DNA from: Cylicocyclus nassatus
Lineage: Eukaryota > Nematoda > Chromadorea > Rhabditida > Strongylidae
Direction of reading: 5' to 3'
NCBI GenBank assembly: GCA_958299035.1
Contig: CATQJL010000305.1
Location: 33,245,733 to 33,309,732, forward strand
DNA length: 64,000 bases
The position numbers were made by a program, and so were the translations under genes. Shown here piece by piece: positions 12,209 through 21,755 of the stretch; position 1 is the stretch's first letter, and every line of letters begins with the position of its first letter. The notes beneath the pieces were generated by a model. That model worked only from the letters and a program-made list of their open reading frames with translations. It ran no database searches and was not told the origin of the DNA.

Positions 12209-12394
12209 GAAAGTGATGCTTTCCACTTTCAAGCCTTAATGAGATTTTTGTGATTTGCCATTTGTGATTTGATTTTTGTGTTTTTGTCGCAAGAAAAGCG
12301 ATGACGGACGAGATTCGTATATCACGTATAATGTGCGACTTCTTAGTTCTGCTATGCTGCGTTCAATGAATTTTTCTGATTTTTATTTCATTGT

Positions 12395-12944
12395 GTAATA
12401 TTAGGTTGTTACATAAATCTTTTTACACTTAATTTCTAACAGCGATAAGTCATACATCTCATACTCTTTGCAGGACTCCAAGGTACCATTCGATAGAGCA
12501 AAGCAAGCTCTACAAGACGATCTGCAAAAGTTCGCACCAGCTCCGACCCACCGTAAGTTTGCACCCAAAATCTGACTCGTACTGAAATTCAAAAAATCGC
12601 GAAAAATTCATCTTTCTTCTTTCAGAAAAATCCTACAAATCTCCAACTTGCTCATAAAAATTGCCCACTCTATTAAACACTCATATGTACCGTTGCTGTA
12701 TTTTTTACTTATCTAGAAATCGAGAAAAAGAATTTATTTTAGTTTTTACAAAAACAAAGCTATGCTGTTTCTATTTATGTAGCTGTATACTACAAACTTT
12801 TAAAAGTATAACTGTAAATTTTCAGCTTCCCAGAAGCCCTAGTTTTCGAGAAATACCAAATTTAGCTTCTATCACTCGGGTGTTTAATGGCCAATTAGGT
12901 AATTTTCGAAAAGTTTTCTAGAGAGCTGAAAATTTACGGTTATA
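12395..12944 (+). repeat. Left outer arm of a large inverted duplication
   Basis: 12395-12735 matches the reverse complement of about 17735-18060: nearly identical across two exon-like segments and 10-15% diverged in the intron-like parts. 12765-12815 also matches, inverted, 13980-14040 beyond the inserted mariner-type element, showing that this flank itself had a hairpin-like structure. Confidence 0.8.
12475..12658 (+). CDS. Last two exons of an unidentified gene, left copy of an inverted pair
   Basis: After the acceptor TCTTTGCAG an exon (about 12475-12551) reads DSKVPFDRAKQALQ, then DDLQKFAPAPTH, and ends at GTAAGT. After a 75-bp intron with acceptor TTCTTTCAG a second exon (about 12627-12656) continues in phase as QKSYKSPTCS and stops. 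The inverted copy at 17990-17807 encodes the same peptide with one silent change, while the surrounding intron DNA differs. No upstream exons are visible in either copy and the family is unknown to me. Confidence 0.5.
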
Positions 12945-13967
12945 TTAGGTCGTTCCGAAAGTAATGTCTCTTTTTTCAAATAAACGTCGCATTTCGCGGA
13001 ATCAAGATTTTCAAAACCTCTTGGGATTGCTCGATGCAGCATTTCGTCCTCTTTCTAATGGTTGTGATCTCATTGCATATTATTCAATGAGCTCTGAAAA
13101 AATTACCAAAACCTGCGATCCATGCTTTTTGTCATGGTCAAGTTCGGCTATTTTTCTATATTTTTGTACTGATTCCCAGAAGGTGTACAAGTGATAGATA
13201 AATAGAGCAAACCCTATAGTACACAAAACAATTTTTTTCTTTTTCTTAGTTTGCTTCTTAGAGTTTGTAGAATCAATTTTTCAGTGCTATCAAATCCCAT
13301 ATTTGGTCAACTCAAACCTCACAGAACAACAACCGGCAAGCAACTCGAGTGTCATTCGACGCAGCTTTTTCTCCTCTTATTACCAGTTGTTTTTGATTTC
13401 CGAATCATAAAGTTTTCCGATAAAAATCATCATAACTCAGGTTTTCCAGGGCGCCCCAGGCTATACCCGAAATTTCCGAAAGTTGCTAATCTGAAGCGGT
13501 AAATGCTCATATGCTTTGTAAAATTAATGTTGAACCATAATCCACCTTTGTAAGTTCCAGAATCCAAAAGTTTATTGGTGTTTGATGCATATGTGTTTGA
13601 GACAAACCTGCAAAAATTCGGCGACTTCATTGAAAAATCTCTGCAAAAATTTTGACGAGGTACGGAGAGCAGAAAAAAATGGTACAATTTCCTATAGGGT
13701 TTGTTCTATCCATCCATTACTTGGACTCCTTTCGGGAATTATTACAAAAAATCAGAAAAATTGTAAAACTTGACCTTTTCGAAAAGCATGGGGTTGAAGA
13801 TTTCAGTAATTTTTCAAAAGCTCATCAACTATTCTGTAGCGAAATTATAGCCTTTAGAAAGAGGATAAAATGCTACATCGAATGCTATCGTGATCTGCTA
13901 GAAACTCTGCTTCCTCGAAATCTAGCGTTCACTTGAAATAAGCGACATTACTTTCGGAACGACCTAA
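12945..13967. mobile_element. Mariner-type foldback element, non-autonomous, copy 1
   Basis: The ends are TTAGGTCGTTCCGAAAGTAA... and its reverse complement, flanked by TA on both sides (12943-12944, 13968-13969). Length is 1023 bp. The two outer thirds are long inverted repeats of each other (for example GCATTTCGTCCTCTTTCTAA against the right arm). No transposase is encoded. A second copy lies at 43413-44429. It sits in the left duplication arm only; the right arm lacks it. Confidence 0.85.
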
Positions 13968-14049
13968 TATTTCTAAAGGCTTGTAGTATACAGCTACGTA
14001 AATAGAAACAGCATAGCTTCGTTTTTGTAAGAAATAAAAAATTTTCCGT

Positions 14050-15432
14050 TTCAATCTTGCTATGCCGTACAGGTTTGTTAGGATGGTATATTTATTCAAA
14101 CCGGCCTAACGTTTCGGCGCCTTCGCCGTCCTCAGAGGCCTAAAAAGAACCCAAAGCATCACCTCCAACATCAGACCATCAGATGTCTCCTCTAGCTTGG
14201 CTAGTTTCGACTTTGTTTCAAATTCAGTCCGCAAAAACTCTTCAGACAGAAATGAACCCACCGTTATACCACCGCTATATGATGTGTCCGCACCGGAAGG
14301 AATTGACAGAGCGACCGGAAATGAGTGACAGAAGCGGACAAGTGAGGGATACTGTAGAGAGCAGACAGAGGATATGCTATCTATTATCTACAGCTCACAT
14401 AGTGCTACGAACGGCAGAAAGTCGGCTGTAATAGACAAGCACTCGTTTTTATTATTCATTTCTGGATTCTTCGAGGATATCCAGAAAGATTCTAGTGCCT
14501 TTCTAGCCGAGCTCTCTTTCTCATAGCTTAGGATTTTGCACTTGACTCTAAAATCTGCTCCATTATGTGCTTCGCCTTTATGTCTTCCCAAGGGTGTTGC
14601 TAAGCTCTTGCGTCTCATGCTTGCCAGATGTTCCTTTAGACGTACACTTAGTACCCTGCCAGTTTCGCCAATATACAACGCGCCGCAGTCCATGCATTCG
14701 AGTTGATATACAACACCCACTTTTGTACACTCCCCTTCTTTGCCATACGGACACACTATGCATTGTTCAGTTGCGCATTTCCTATCGTAGAGTCGATTTC
14801 GTACGAGCTGCTTTTTAATGTTATCGTTTGGTATGTTAACCAAAATGACTTCATTGAGCAGCTGTGCGCGAGCAATGCATTGATGAAAGGCCGCTGTGAT
14901 CTTATCAGAGATGAACGGGAGGCATAAAGGAATTTTGTTGTCGTTTCGAGTGCGGCTAACCTGCGCAAGACGTCTAGTTCGTGGAAATGCGCAATAACCA
15001 TTACTGCGTGCGATCTCTGAAGCTAAGTGTCGTGCTTGTCGGCGTTCATCCTCTCCCGAGCACACCATGGCGGCTGTTTTGAACATATTTTTGATTACAG
15101 CATGTTTAACGCTTCTAGGGTGCGCAGACTTAGCATTGATGAGGATGTTCTTGCAGCTATCCTTGCGGTACCATTTCATTGTTATAATGCCATTGGTCAA
15201 CTTGATAAGAGTGTTCAAATAAGGCAACCATCCTTCTCGTGGTTTTTCGCGTGTGAGCCTGATGTACTCGGACTGTTTGTTGAGAATTTCAAAACATTTG
15301 TCCATCTCGGACTGTGTCGCTGTGATTAGACAACAGTCGTCGATGTATCGACAGTACATCATAGGCATTCGGCTCAACACTGGTTCTTCAATTTTGCTCA
15401 TGAAGCAAATGGCGAGAATGGGTGCCAATCTC
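14050..15432 (-). mobile_element. Penelope-like element, truncated minus-strand copy
   Basis: It is the reverse complement of 16283-17668 with almost no differences. It carries the 3' half of a Penelope-like ORF (14388 to about 15432): the reverse transcriptase core YIDDCC and a C-terminal GIY-YIG endonuclease (VVYQLEC, ALYIGETGR, RLKEHL). One coding difference was seen (Ser for Ile near the C-terminus). The 5' end is lost at the adapter-like sequence at 15433, so no genuine start codon exists; the first codon in this frame is TTG. Confidence 0.9.
14103..14141 (-). ncRNA. Hammerhead-ribozyme-like motif (left copy)
   Basis: Inverted copy of the motif at 17574-17612 with the same bases. Carries the same caveat about the GAA box. 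Confidence 0.4.
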
Positions 15433-15457
15433 AAGCAGTGGTATCAACGCAGAGTAC
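15433..15457 (+). other. 25-nt sequence identical to the SMART cDNA-synthesis oligo
   Basis: Reads AAGCAGTGGTATCAACGC followed by AGAGTAC, the universal part of the commercial SMART template-switch primers as I recall it. With one further T (15458) it replaces exactly 26 bases that the partner copy has at 16257-16282. It sits near the centre of the inverted duplication. This looks like library-derived sequence inside the assembly, not biology. Confidence 0.9.
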
Positions 15458-15475
15458 TGGAGTAATACTCTCCGG

Positions 15476-15533
15476 ATTTTTCTGGTGTTGTCGTTTGAAT
15501 TTGTTCAAATTCAAACGACAACACCAGAAAAAT
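15476..15533. repeat. Perfect 28-bp palindrome at the centre of the Penelope pair
   Basis: 15476-15503 is the exact reverse complement of 15506-15533, with two T bases between. The left arm is preceded by 15459-15476, an inverted copy of 16239-16256, so the left element copy jumps over about 700 bp of the right one. Such tight centres are common in amplification chimeras and also in true foldback insertions. Confidence 0.9.
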
Positions 15534-17327
15534 CTCACTCAACAACAGCAACGTGGTTTTAAAGAGATACGTGAACTCATATCAAAAGGCTCTGTGCGCT
15601 TGTCCGTAAGCGATAAAGGCGGCGAATTTGTAGTAATCCCCCAAAGTCTAGATCGCGATATTACGAGAGCACATTTAGCGGACATTTCGCTCTACAAGGC
15701 TGTTTCTGAAAAAGATTATCATACTCAATGCAGAAGGCTGAATGACACATGGACTGCAATATGCAAATCGGCTGGTTTTGATGACAGATTTATCAGTAGA
15801 TTGAAATTAGAGAATCCATGTTGTCCAGTCTTTTATAGTCTCATAAAAACACATAAGCTATCCTTGGAGAGTATGCATTCGATGTCGGCGGAAACTTATA
15901 AGATCAGACCAATTATTAGTTCTATAGGCGGCCCTTCCGATCGTATATCATGGTTTTTGAACAAAATTCTCAGTCAACTACTGGTTAAGGTGCCAGCCCA
16001 TTTATCCAACACGGTGGAGTTTGTTGAGCAAATCCGTAATGCAAAGCTTGATTCCAACTGTGTGGTTGAATCATTTGACGTTACCGCACTTTACACAAAT
16101 GTTCAAAACCACCAAGCGTTACAGGCATTATCGGAAATGCTAGACAAACATGCCGGAACCATCAATATGTTTGGGCTAAGCAAAGCGAGAGTAATGACCC
16201 TAGTAAGCGCCTGTTTGAACTGTAATATCTTTCGATGGTCCGGAGAGTATTACTCCCAGATCCGAGGGCTTGCTATGGGTCAGAGATTGGCACCCATTCT
16301 CGCCATTTGCTTCATGAGCAAAATTGAAGAACCAGTGTTGAGCCGAATGCCTATGATGTACTGTCGATACATCGACGACTGTTGTCTAATCACAGCGACA
16401 CAGTCCGAGATGGACAAATGTTTTGAAATTCTCAACAAACAGTCCGAGTACATCAGGCTCACACGCGAAAAACCACGAGAAGGATGGTTGCCTTATTTGA
16501 ACACTCTTATCAAGTTGACCAATGGCATTATAACAATGAAATGGTACCGCAAGGATAGCTGCAAGAACATCCTCATCAATGCTAAGTCTGCGCACCCTAG
16601 AAGCGTTAAACATGCTGTAATCAAAAATATGTTCAAAACAGCCGCCATGGTGTGCTCGGGAGAGGATGAACGCCGACAAGCACGACACTTAGCTTCAGAG
16701 ATCGCACGCAGTAATGGTTATTGCGCATTTCCACGAACTAGACGTCTTGCGCAGGTTAGCCGCACTCGAAACGACAACAAAATTCCTTTATGCCTCCCGT
16801 TCATCTCTGATAAGATCACAGCGGCCTTTCATCAATGCATTGCTCGCGCACAGCTGCTCAATGAAGTCATTTTGGTTAACATACCAAACGATAACATTAA
16901 AAAGCAGCTCGTACGAAATCGACTCTACGATAGGAAATGCGCAACTGAACAATGCATAGTGTGTCCGTATGGCAAAGAAGGGGAGTGTACAAAAGTGGGT
17001 GTTGTATATCAACTCGAATGCATGGACTGCGGCGCGTTGTATATTGGCGAAACTGGCAGGGTACTAAGTGTACGTCTAAAGGAACATCTGGCAAGCATGA
17101 GACGCAAGAGCTTAGCAACACCCTTGGGAAGACATAAAGGCGAAGCACATAATGGAGCAGATTTTAGAGTCAAGTGCAAAATCCTAAGCTATGAGAAAGA
17201 GATCTCGGCTAGAAAGGCACTAGAATCTTTCTGGATATCCTCGAAGAATCCAGAAATGAATAATAAAAACGAGTGCTTGTCTATTACAGCCGACTTTCTG
17301 CCGTTCGTAGCACTATGTGAGCTGTAG
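15509..17327 (+). CDS. Penelope-like reverse transcriptase with GIY-YIG endonuclease (5' truncated)
   Basis: The frame is open from 15438, but its first residues come from adapter-like and palindromic sequence; element coding starts near 15509 (KFKRQHQKN). Ordered motifs: SVSDKGGEFVV, CPVFYSLIKTHKL, RPIISSIGGPSDRISW, SFDVTALYTNV, the catalytic YIDDCC, LPYLNTLI, a Cys cluster (CATEQCIVCPYG) and the GIY-YIG endonuclease VVYQLECMDC plus ALYIGETGR and RLKEHL. Known role: Penelope-like elements reverse transcribe their RNA at nicked target DNA, with GIY-YIG making the nick. The catalytic residues are intact, so only the missing N-terminus argues against activity. Confidence 0.92.
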
Positions 17328-17573
17328 ATAATAGATAGCATATCCTCTGTCTGCTCTCTACAGTATCCCTCACTTGTCCGCTTCTGTCACTCATTTCCGG
17401 TCGCTCTGTCAATTCCTTCCGGTGCGGACACATCATATAGCGGTGGTATAACGGTGGGTTCATTTCTGTCTGAAGAGTTTTTGCGGACTGAATTTGAAAC
17501 AAAGTCGAAACTAGCCAAGCTAGAGGAGACATCTGATGGTCTGATGTTGGAGGTGATGCTTTGGGTTCTTTTT

Positions 17574-17612
17574 AGGCCTCTGAGGACGGCGAAGGCGCCG
17601 AAACGTTAGGCC
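17574..17612 (+). ncRNA. Hammerhead-ribozyme-like motif in the Penelope 3' region (right copy)
   Basis: AGGCCT is followed by CTGAGGA (hammerhead CUGANGA box), a GC-rich hairpin CGGCG AAGG CGCCG, then AAACGTT and AGGCC, which can pair with the opening GGCCT. Penelope-like elements are known to carry minimal hammerheads with a very short stem III. A weak point is that the stem II hairpin uses the G that should start the GAA box. Activity is unproven. Confidence 0.4.
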
Positions 17613-17668
17613 GGTTTGAATAAATATACCATCCTAACAAACCTGTACGGCATAGCAAGATTGAAACG

Positions 17669-18060
17669 TATCAACAATGCCAAGGTTTAAACAAAACGGA
17701 ACTTGGAAATTAAAAAAATTTTCCTTTTTTCGATTTCCAGATGAGGAAAAAACACAGCAACGGTACATATGAGTGTTTAATAGAGTGGGCAATTTTTATG
17801 AGCAAGTTGGAGATTTGTAGGATTTTTCTGAAAGAAGAAAGATGAATTTTTCGCGATTTTTTGAATTTCAGTACGACTCAGATTTTGGGTGCAAACTTAC
17901 GGTGGGTCGGAGCTGGTGCGAACTTTTGCAGATCATCTTGTAGAGCTTGCTTTGCTCTATCGAATGGTACCTTGGAGTCCTGCAAAGACTATGAGGTGCA
18001 TGACTTATCGCCGTTAAAGTTAAGTGTAACATGACTTATGTAACAATCTAATACAATCAA
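17669..18060 (-). repeat. Right outer arm of the large inverted duplication
   Basis: 17735-18060 is an inverted relative of 12395-12735. It lacks the mariner-type insertion found in the left arm and differs from it by many substitutions close to the Penelope end (for example 17690-17760). The arm ends just before the PAP2 exon at 18073. Confidence 0.75.
17807..17990 (-). CDS. Last two exons of the same unidentified gene, right (inverted) copy
   Basis: Minus strand: acceptor GTCTTTGCAG, exon reading DSKVPFDRAKQALQ then DDLQKFAPAPTH, donor GTAAGT, short intron, acceptor TTCTTTCAG and QKSYKSPTCS with stop. The only exon difference seen from the left copy is GAC to GAT, which is silent. Identity of exons with diverged introns suggests either selection on two paralogs or two alleles joined by misassembly. 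Confidence 0.5.
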
Positions 18061-18072
18061 GATGATTTTCAG

Positions 18073-18237
18073 CCATACCCTTGATATTCCACGAATGGGT
18101 GAAAACATACAAACGAGAGTTCTATCGTGATGACGAAAGTATTTGCTATCCATATCGTGACTCGACCGTAATTCGGCATATGCTTATCGAAATCGGTCTT
18201 CTAGTACCGACAGCCGGTCTTATTTCATATATTCGAT
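18073..18237 (+). CDS. Single exon of a PAP2-type lipid phosphate phosphatase
   Basis: After the acceptor GATTTTCAG, 165 nt (phase 2 in, 1 out, 54 whole codons) read IPLIFHEWVKTYKREFY, RDDESICYPYRDSTV, then a hydrophobic stretch MLIEIGLLVPTAGLISY, ending at GTATTC. This resembles the N-terminal region of animal phospholipid phosphatases, where a first membrane helix is followed by FYCxDESIxYPY and the next helix. Known role of the family: dephosphorylation of phosphatidate and related lipids at membranes. No other exon of the gene is visible in the window, so it is either a fragment or cut off by the duplication next to it. Confidence 0.6.
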
Positions 18238-18668
18238 GTATTCAAATTTCTTGATGAGCAGAAACTTCTGGTAGTTTCCTGGTTCTTGCTTTTTCCTCTC
18301 TTTTAATCTCTTTCTCCTTCATCTCACTCTCTCTCGCTCTTTCATCTAATCATCTCTTTCATCTCATCTTTTCATCGGACAAAAGCTCGCTGTTTTGGAT
18401 TCCACTCCATACTTTTTTGTTTCGGTACTCTTTCTGCAGCAGTGCTATTATTTGCTAGTCATTATGCTGTACTCTACACGTAGCTTATAATGCAGAAATC
18501 ATAGCTTCAAATTGGGCGAGTCGCCTTAGAAGTTGTGCAAGCTTGAATACTTGCTTTTCTTGTTCATCCTCTTTTGTTCCTTTTGGTTTCATTGTATAGC
18601 CATCTGTTCAACATTGTGTCAGCTTCGTGATATGTGGACGATCCTACGGAGCTTGACTTCTTTTTCAG

Positions 18669-18830
18669 AAATGGTGAGCAAAAAGATGAAGTTGAAGACA
18701 CAGAAAAGGAATGTGGTAGATTCCTGTGAAGACAGCAATTTGATTGAGGTTCCATGCCACACACGCAGAGTCGAAGGCGAGGATAAGGCTGTAGCAAGTG
18801 GAAAGGAGAACGATTTGGATCAAAAAGATG
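18669..18830 (+). CDS. Possible internal exon of an unidentified protein
   Basis: The acceptor CTTTTTCAG and donor GGTGAGA bound 162 nt, a multiple of three, open in one frame: a lysine- and glutamate-rich, hydrophilic peptide (MVSKKMKLKTQKR, DSNLIEVPCHTRRVEGED). It follows the PAP2-like exon on the same strand, but the peptide is not like that family. Function unknown. Confidence 0.35.
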
Positions 18831-18982
18831 GTGAGATCTAAAAAAAACTTGCGGTTTACTTTTAGTTTAGCTTTTTAAGAGTTCCTCAGTGGGTTTCTTC
18901 CAAGGTTTTTTACTCTTCTAGTAAGTTGATAATCTTTTTATCTTACTAGCGATCGTATCTGGGAGGTTAGCGGGTTTATTAA

Positions 18983-19524
18983 CACGTTTCGGACCGCGAA
19001 ATCGCGCGCGGCGAAAAAGAGTGCACTTTCAACCATTAGCCAACAAAGGGACCTTATTTCATAGCCTGTGTGTTACATCTGTAATCAGCTTGTCAGATAA
19101 GTTCCATACCCAGAGTTCCGAGTGAATTCCAAGTGTTTAAACTTTGTCGCTTGTGAAGGACTTCTGTGCTTTCTAGAAAGATAGGAACTAGAACTCAGTT
19201 TCTAATAGTATCCAAAAGTATCTATGTTGAAGACGATGCACAACAGTATTGAAACTACGGTTTTTCTCTTCGATATCGAAGCAAAGAAAAGTTGCGACGT
19301 TGCACGCGTCGTTCGCGTTACCGCACCTCGTTACAACTGTTGTTCGATTTGTCCCCATATCTCTTAAACAAATATCGGCGGCACAATTCTACAGAGTCTT
19401 TTATAAAGTAGAAGCTTCGGCCTTTGACTTGACAATCTTGGACTAAAAGATAACCTCCTGTAAACGTCAAAAAGATCCTTTAAAGCAGCGTGCTGCACCA
19501 TGTGCAGCACCTGTCCGAAACGTG
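18983..19524. mobile_element. TTAA-flanked MITE, piggyBac-type
   Basis: Ends CACGTTTCGGAC and GTCCGAAACGTG are flanked on both sides by TTAA (18979-18982 and 19525-19528). Subterminal hairpins differ between ends: CGCGAAATCGCG on the left and GTGCTGCACCATGTGCAGCAC on the right. 542 bp without a transposase. TTAA target use and short inverted ends fit a non-autonomous piggyBac relative; the superfamily is inferred. Confidence 0.6.
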
Positions 19525-19957
19525 TTAATTCCAGCGTTTTTGGTTGCAAAGAATGTCCCGCGACTCATCAACTATTGGTGGCAGTTCGAGCCAAACACTC
19601 TATTCCTACAGGTATCTTGACTGTTTACGGCAGAGAACTGAACCGCTCGGACAGGGGCCCATAGGATGCGAAAAGACATTCTTGTACTTACATGCAAGCA
19701 AGGAGATGCAGTTGCCACTCAGACAATGCAAGTGGGAGATCAGATTGACTTAAAGGTTATAAAAGAGTTAACTCTCCCTTTCTGTTTCATATTTATTATA
19801 CTTAGATTTTTCGGATGTTATCATTGCACAGAAGTGGCTGGGCAGTTTATATGGAAGACTAATTTTTGCCAGGTTGGTGAATTTCAGTGATTCATTCGGT
19901 ACACCATTAGTGCTGAACGACGGCCCCGCTTTCGATTTGACTGCATAACCTAACCTT

Positions 19958-20236
19958 TTTTTCGAATGAAGGTGCGTGACGTTCTCCACGCACTTCGGAA
20001 ATTTTTTTGGGATGCTTTCCAAAATTTTTGCGGTCTCTTGGCCCCAAAATTTTAGAAAAAGGGGGCGTGGCGAGCTACGCCTTCGAAAAAAACTTTTTTA
20101 CAAGGCTAATTTGAATTTTCATAAATTTTTAAAAATCATTTTAATTATTTACAAGTAAAAACAAGTCGCTTGCACATTTTTATAACACATTTAAATAACT
20201 TTCAAAAATTTCGCGACCCATTCCCGGCGGGGGGGG
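19958..20236 (-). repeat. Fragment of the hAT MITE family, inverted
   Basis: It matches, in reverse orientation, the interior of 32740-33114 (TGAAGGTGCGTG, GGGGGCGTGGC, TTACAAGGCTAATTTGAATTTT, TTCGCGACCC, G-run). The terminal CAGTGGCG repeats are missing, so it is a decayed copy. Confidence 0.65.
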
Positions 20237-20799
20237 GCAATGGCAAAAAAGTTCGCGCATTTACCATTGTTCGTAAATGCTTAACAATTGTGTAACTCTT
20301 TTCGAAACAAGTGTTCTCACGTGCACATCTTGTATGGTAATTTCGAAAACAGGCAGGATGATGTGAAAAGGAAAAGGAAATGTAAAAAAAATGCAAGTTG
20401 CTGGTCAGAAACATACTTGTGTGATAATCCAGCAGCACATCAGTTCACATTTCAGAAAAAAGACAACCAGTGATGGCATGGAATTGAAACTTATAAACTT
20501 TGAGGAAAAAATGATGAGAAACACCATGGCTCCCCCTCTTCCCCCCCCCCAGTCGACATTTTATATTCTCTACCAGGTAAAATACCCTTCACTCTGAAGG
20601 GGCTGCGACCACTGTGACCCCTTCACCCTAGAGGAGTCAATGTCACCTTATCGCACCGATGAACGTTACCATATTGGATGATATACCAGAAAATAAGATT
20701 GAAGAAATTATTGGTGACACCCTATCCCTTCGGTTTCGATGACAACATTAAAGGATATGGTAACCTCATATCAAAAATCCTCTTACGAGGGAATTTTCA

Positions 20800-21225
20800 G
20801 AAGTCGAAGTGGCCAAACCAGAGAAGTTGTATATCATTCGATGCAGTATAAAACGCTGACTTCGAATCTGTCTTCCTTATCTGCTTCCCGCTTCTGTGGA
20901 CGAAGCTACATGCGGTTTTATTGTGAAAAAATCATACATGAAAACAGAGAGATTGAGAGCATTGTTGCGCTTTTTGCTCAGCTTCTGGCTTCAAAAATTT
21001 TAAGTAAGCTAGCGGCATGTTTTGGCCCAGCATTGAGGCGAACGTGGCTCTGTACGGCTTAGTTTTCAATTTCACGCATAATTCCTTAGCAAAATAATGG
21101 TCTTTAATGGCTTATAGCTTCGTCCAGATAAGCGATAAGCAGGTAAGAAAGACAGATTTAGAGTCAGCGCTTCATGCTGCATCTAACGGTATGCAGCTTT
21201 TCTGGATTGACCACTTCGATTTCTG
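20800..21225. repeat. Inverted repeat with about 115-bp arms
   Basis: The left arm, about 20800-20915 (TCGAAGTGGCCAAACCAGA...CTGTGGACGAAGCTA), matches the reverse complement of about 21110-21225 (TAGCTTCGTCCAGATAAGCG...GACCACTTCGA) at roughly 80%. The 195-bp centre is unremarkable. Likely an old foldback element; no target duplication was seen. Confidence 0.6.
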
Positions 21226-21447
21226 ACCATTCCATTGTTAGGCTTGAAAAGTCCCGCCCATTTTTTGGTCTGAAAATCATCAAAGAACGTAAGGATAGGG
21301 ACATCACAAACACAAAAACTAAGTAATTCTGACATTTCCATCATTTCTGAAGATATTAGAAACCTATCTTCTCCTACAACAAAACAGTATGAAATATCCA
21401 AGTATCTAAAGATAAACCTAAAAGGTAAACAGCAAATTAATTCATCA

Positions 21448-21755
21448 TCTTATATATAAAGCTGAATGTCTGTTTGTCTGTCTGTCTGTATGTCTGTATG
21501 TCTGTATGTCTGTATGTGTGTACGTATGTTCCGAATAGAAAATTCCATTTTTGAACCGATCCGGACCAAACTTGGCACACATACACATCGGGCCTCGGCG
21601 GGTGTCATAGGCCACTTTTCGTCATCGATCGATATCGATTTTATCGATTTTTTGCAAAACTCGAGCTACGGGGCTGGGAGTTGGCACGGGTAATCGAACA
21701 TGCTGTTTACGAATATAATATGACAGGGCCGGGCGGAGCCGAGTAAGTCAACTAG
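21448..21755 (+). mobile_element. Short Helitron-like non-autonomous element
   Basis: Starts with TC after an A and ends with CTAG before a T, as Helitrons inserted between A and T do. After the TC comes an AT-rich start, a TGTC/TGTA simple-repeat run (21468-21520), a GC-rich middle and a GC-rich stretch (GGGCCGGGCGGAGCC) shortly before the end. 308 bp. The layout resembles short Helitrons common in invertebrates. The 3' hairpin is weak, so the call is moderate. Confidence 0.45.

Larger units (their letters stand above)
15505..17668 (+). mobile_element. Penelope-like element, longer plus-strand copy, 5' truncated
   Basis: It contains most of a Penelope-like ORF followed by about 340 bp of 3' region. 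Its 3' part mirrors 14050-15432, making a head-to-head pair. The 3' region holds a hammerhead-like motif at 17574-17612, a typical position for Penelope-like terminal repeats. The N-terminal 150 or so residues expected from the related copy near 62700 are missing. Confidence 0.9.

Noticed and set aside
14388..17532. Many short frames opposite the Penelope ORFs
   Set aside because: They are mirror-image shadows of the two inverted element copies.
21466..21693. TGTC/TGTA repeat frame as a protein
   Set aside because: It is a simple repeat inside the Helitron-like element.
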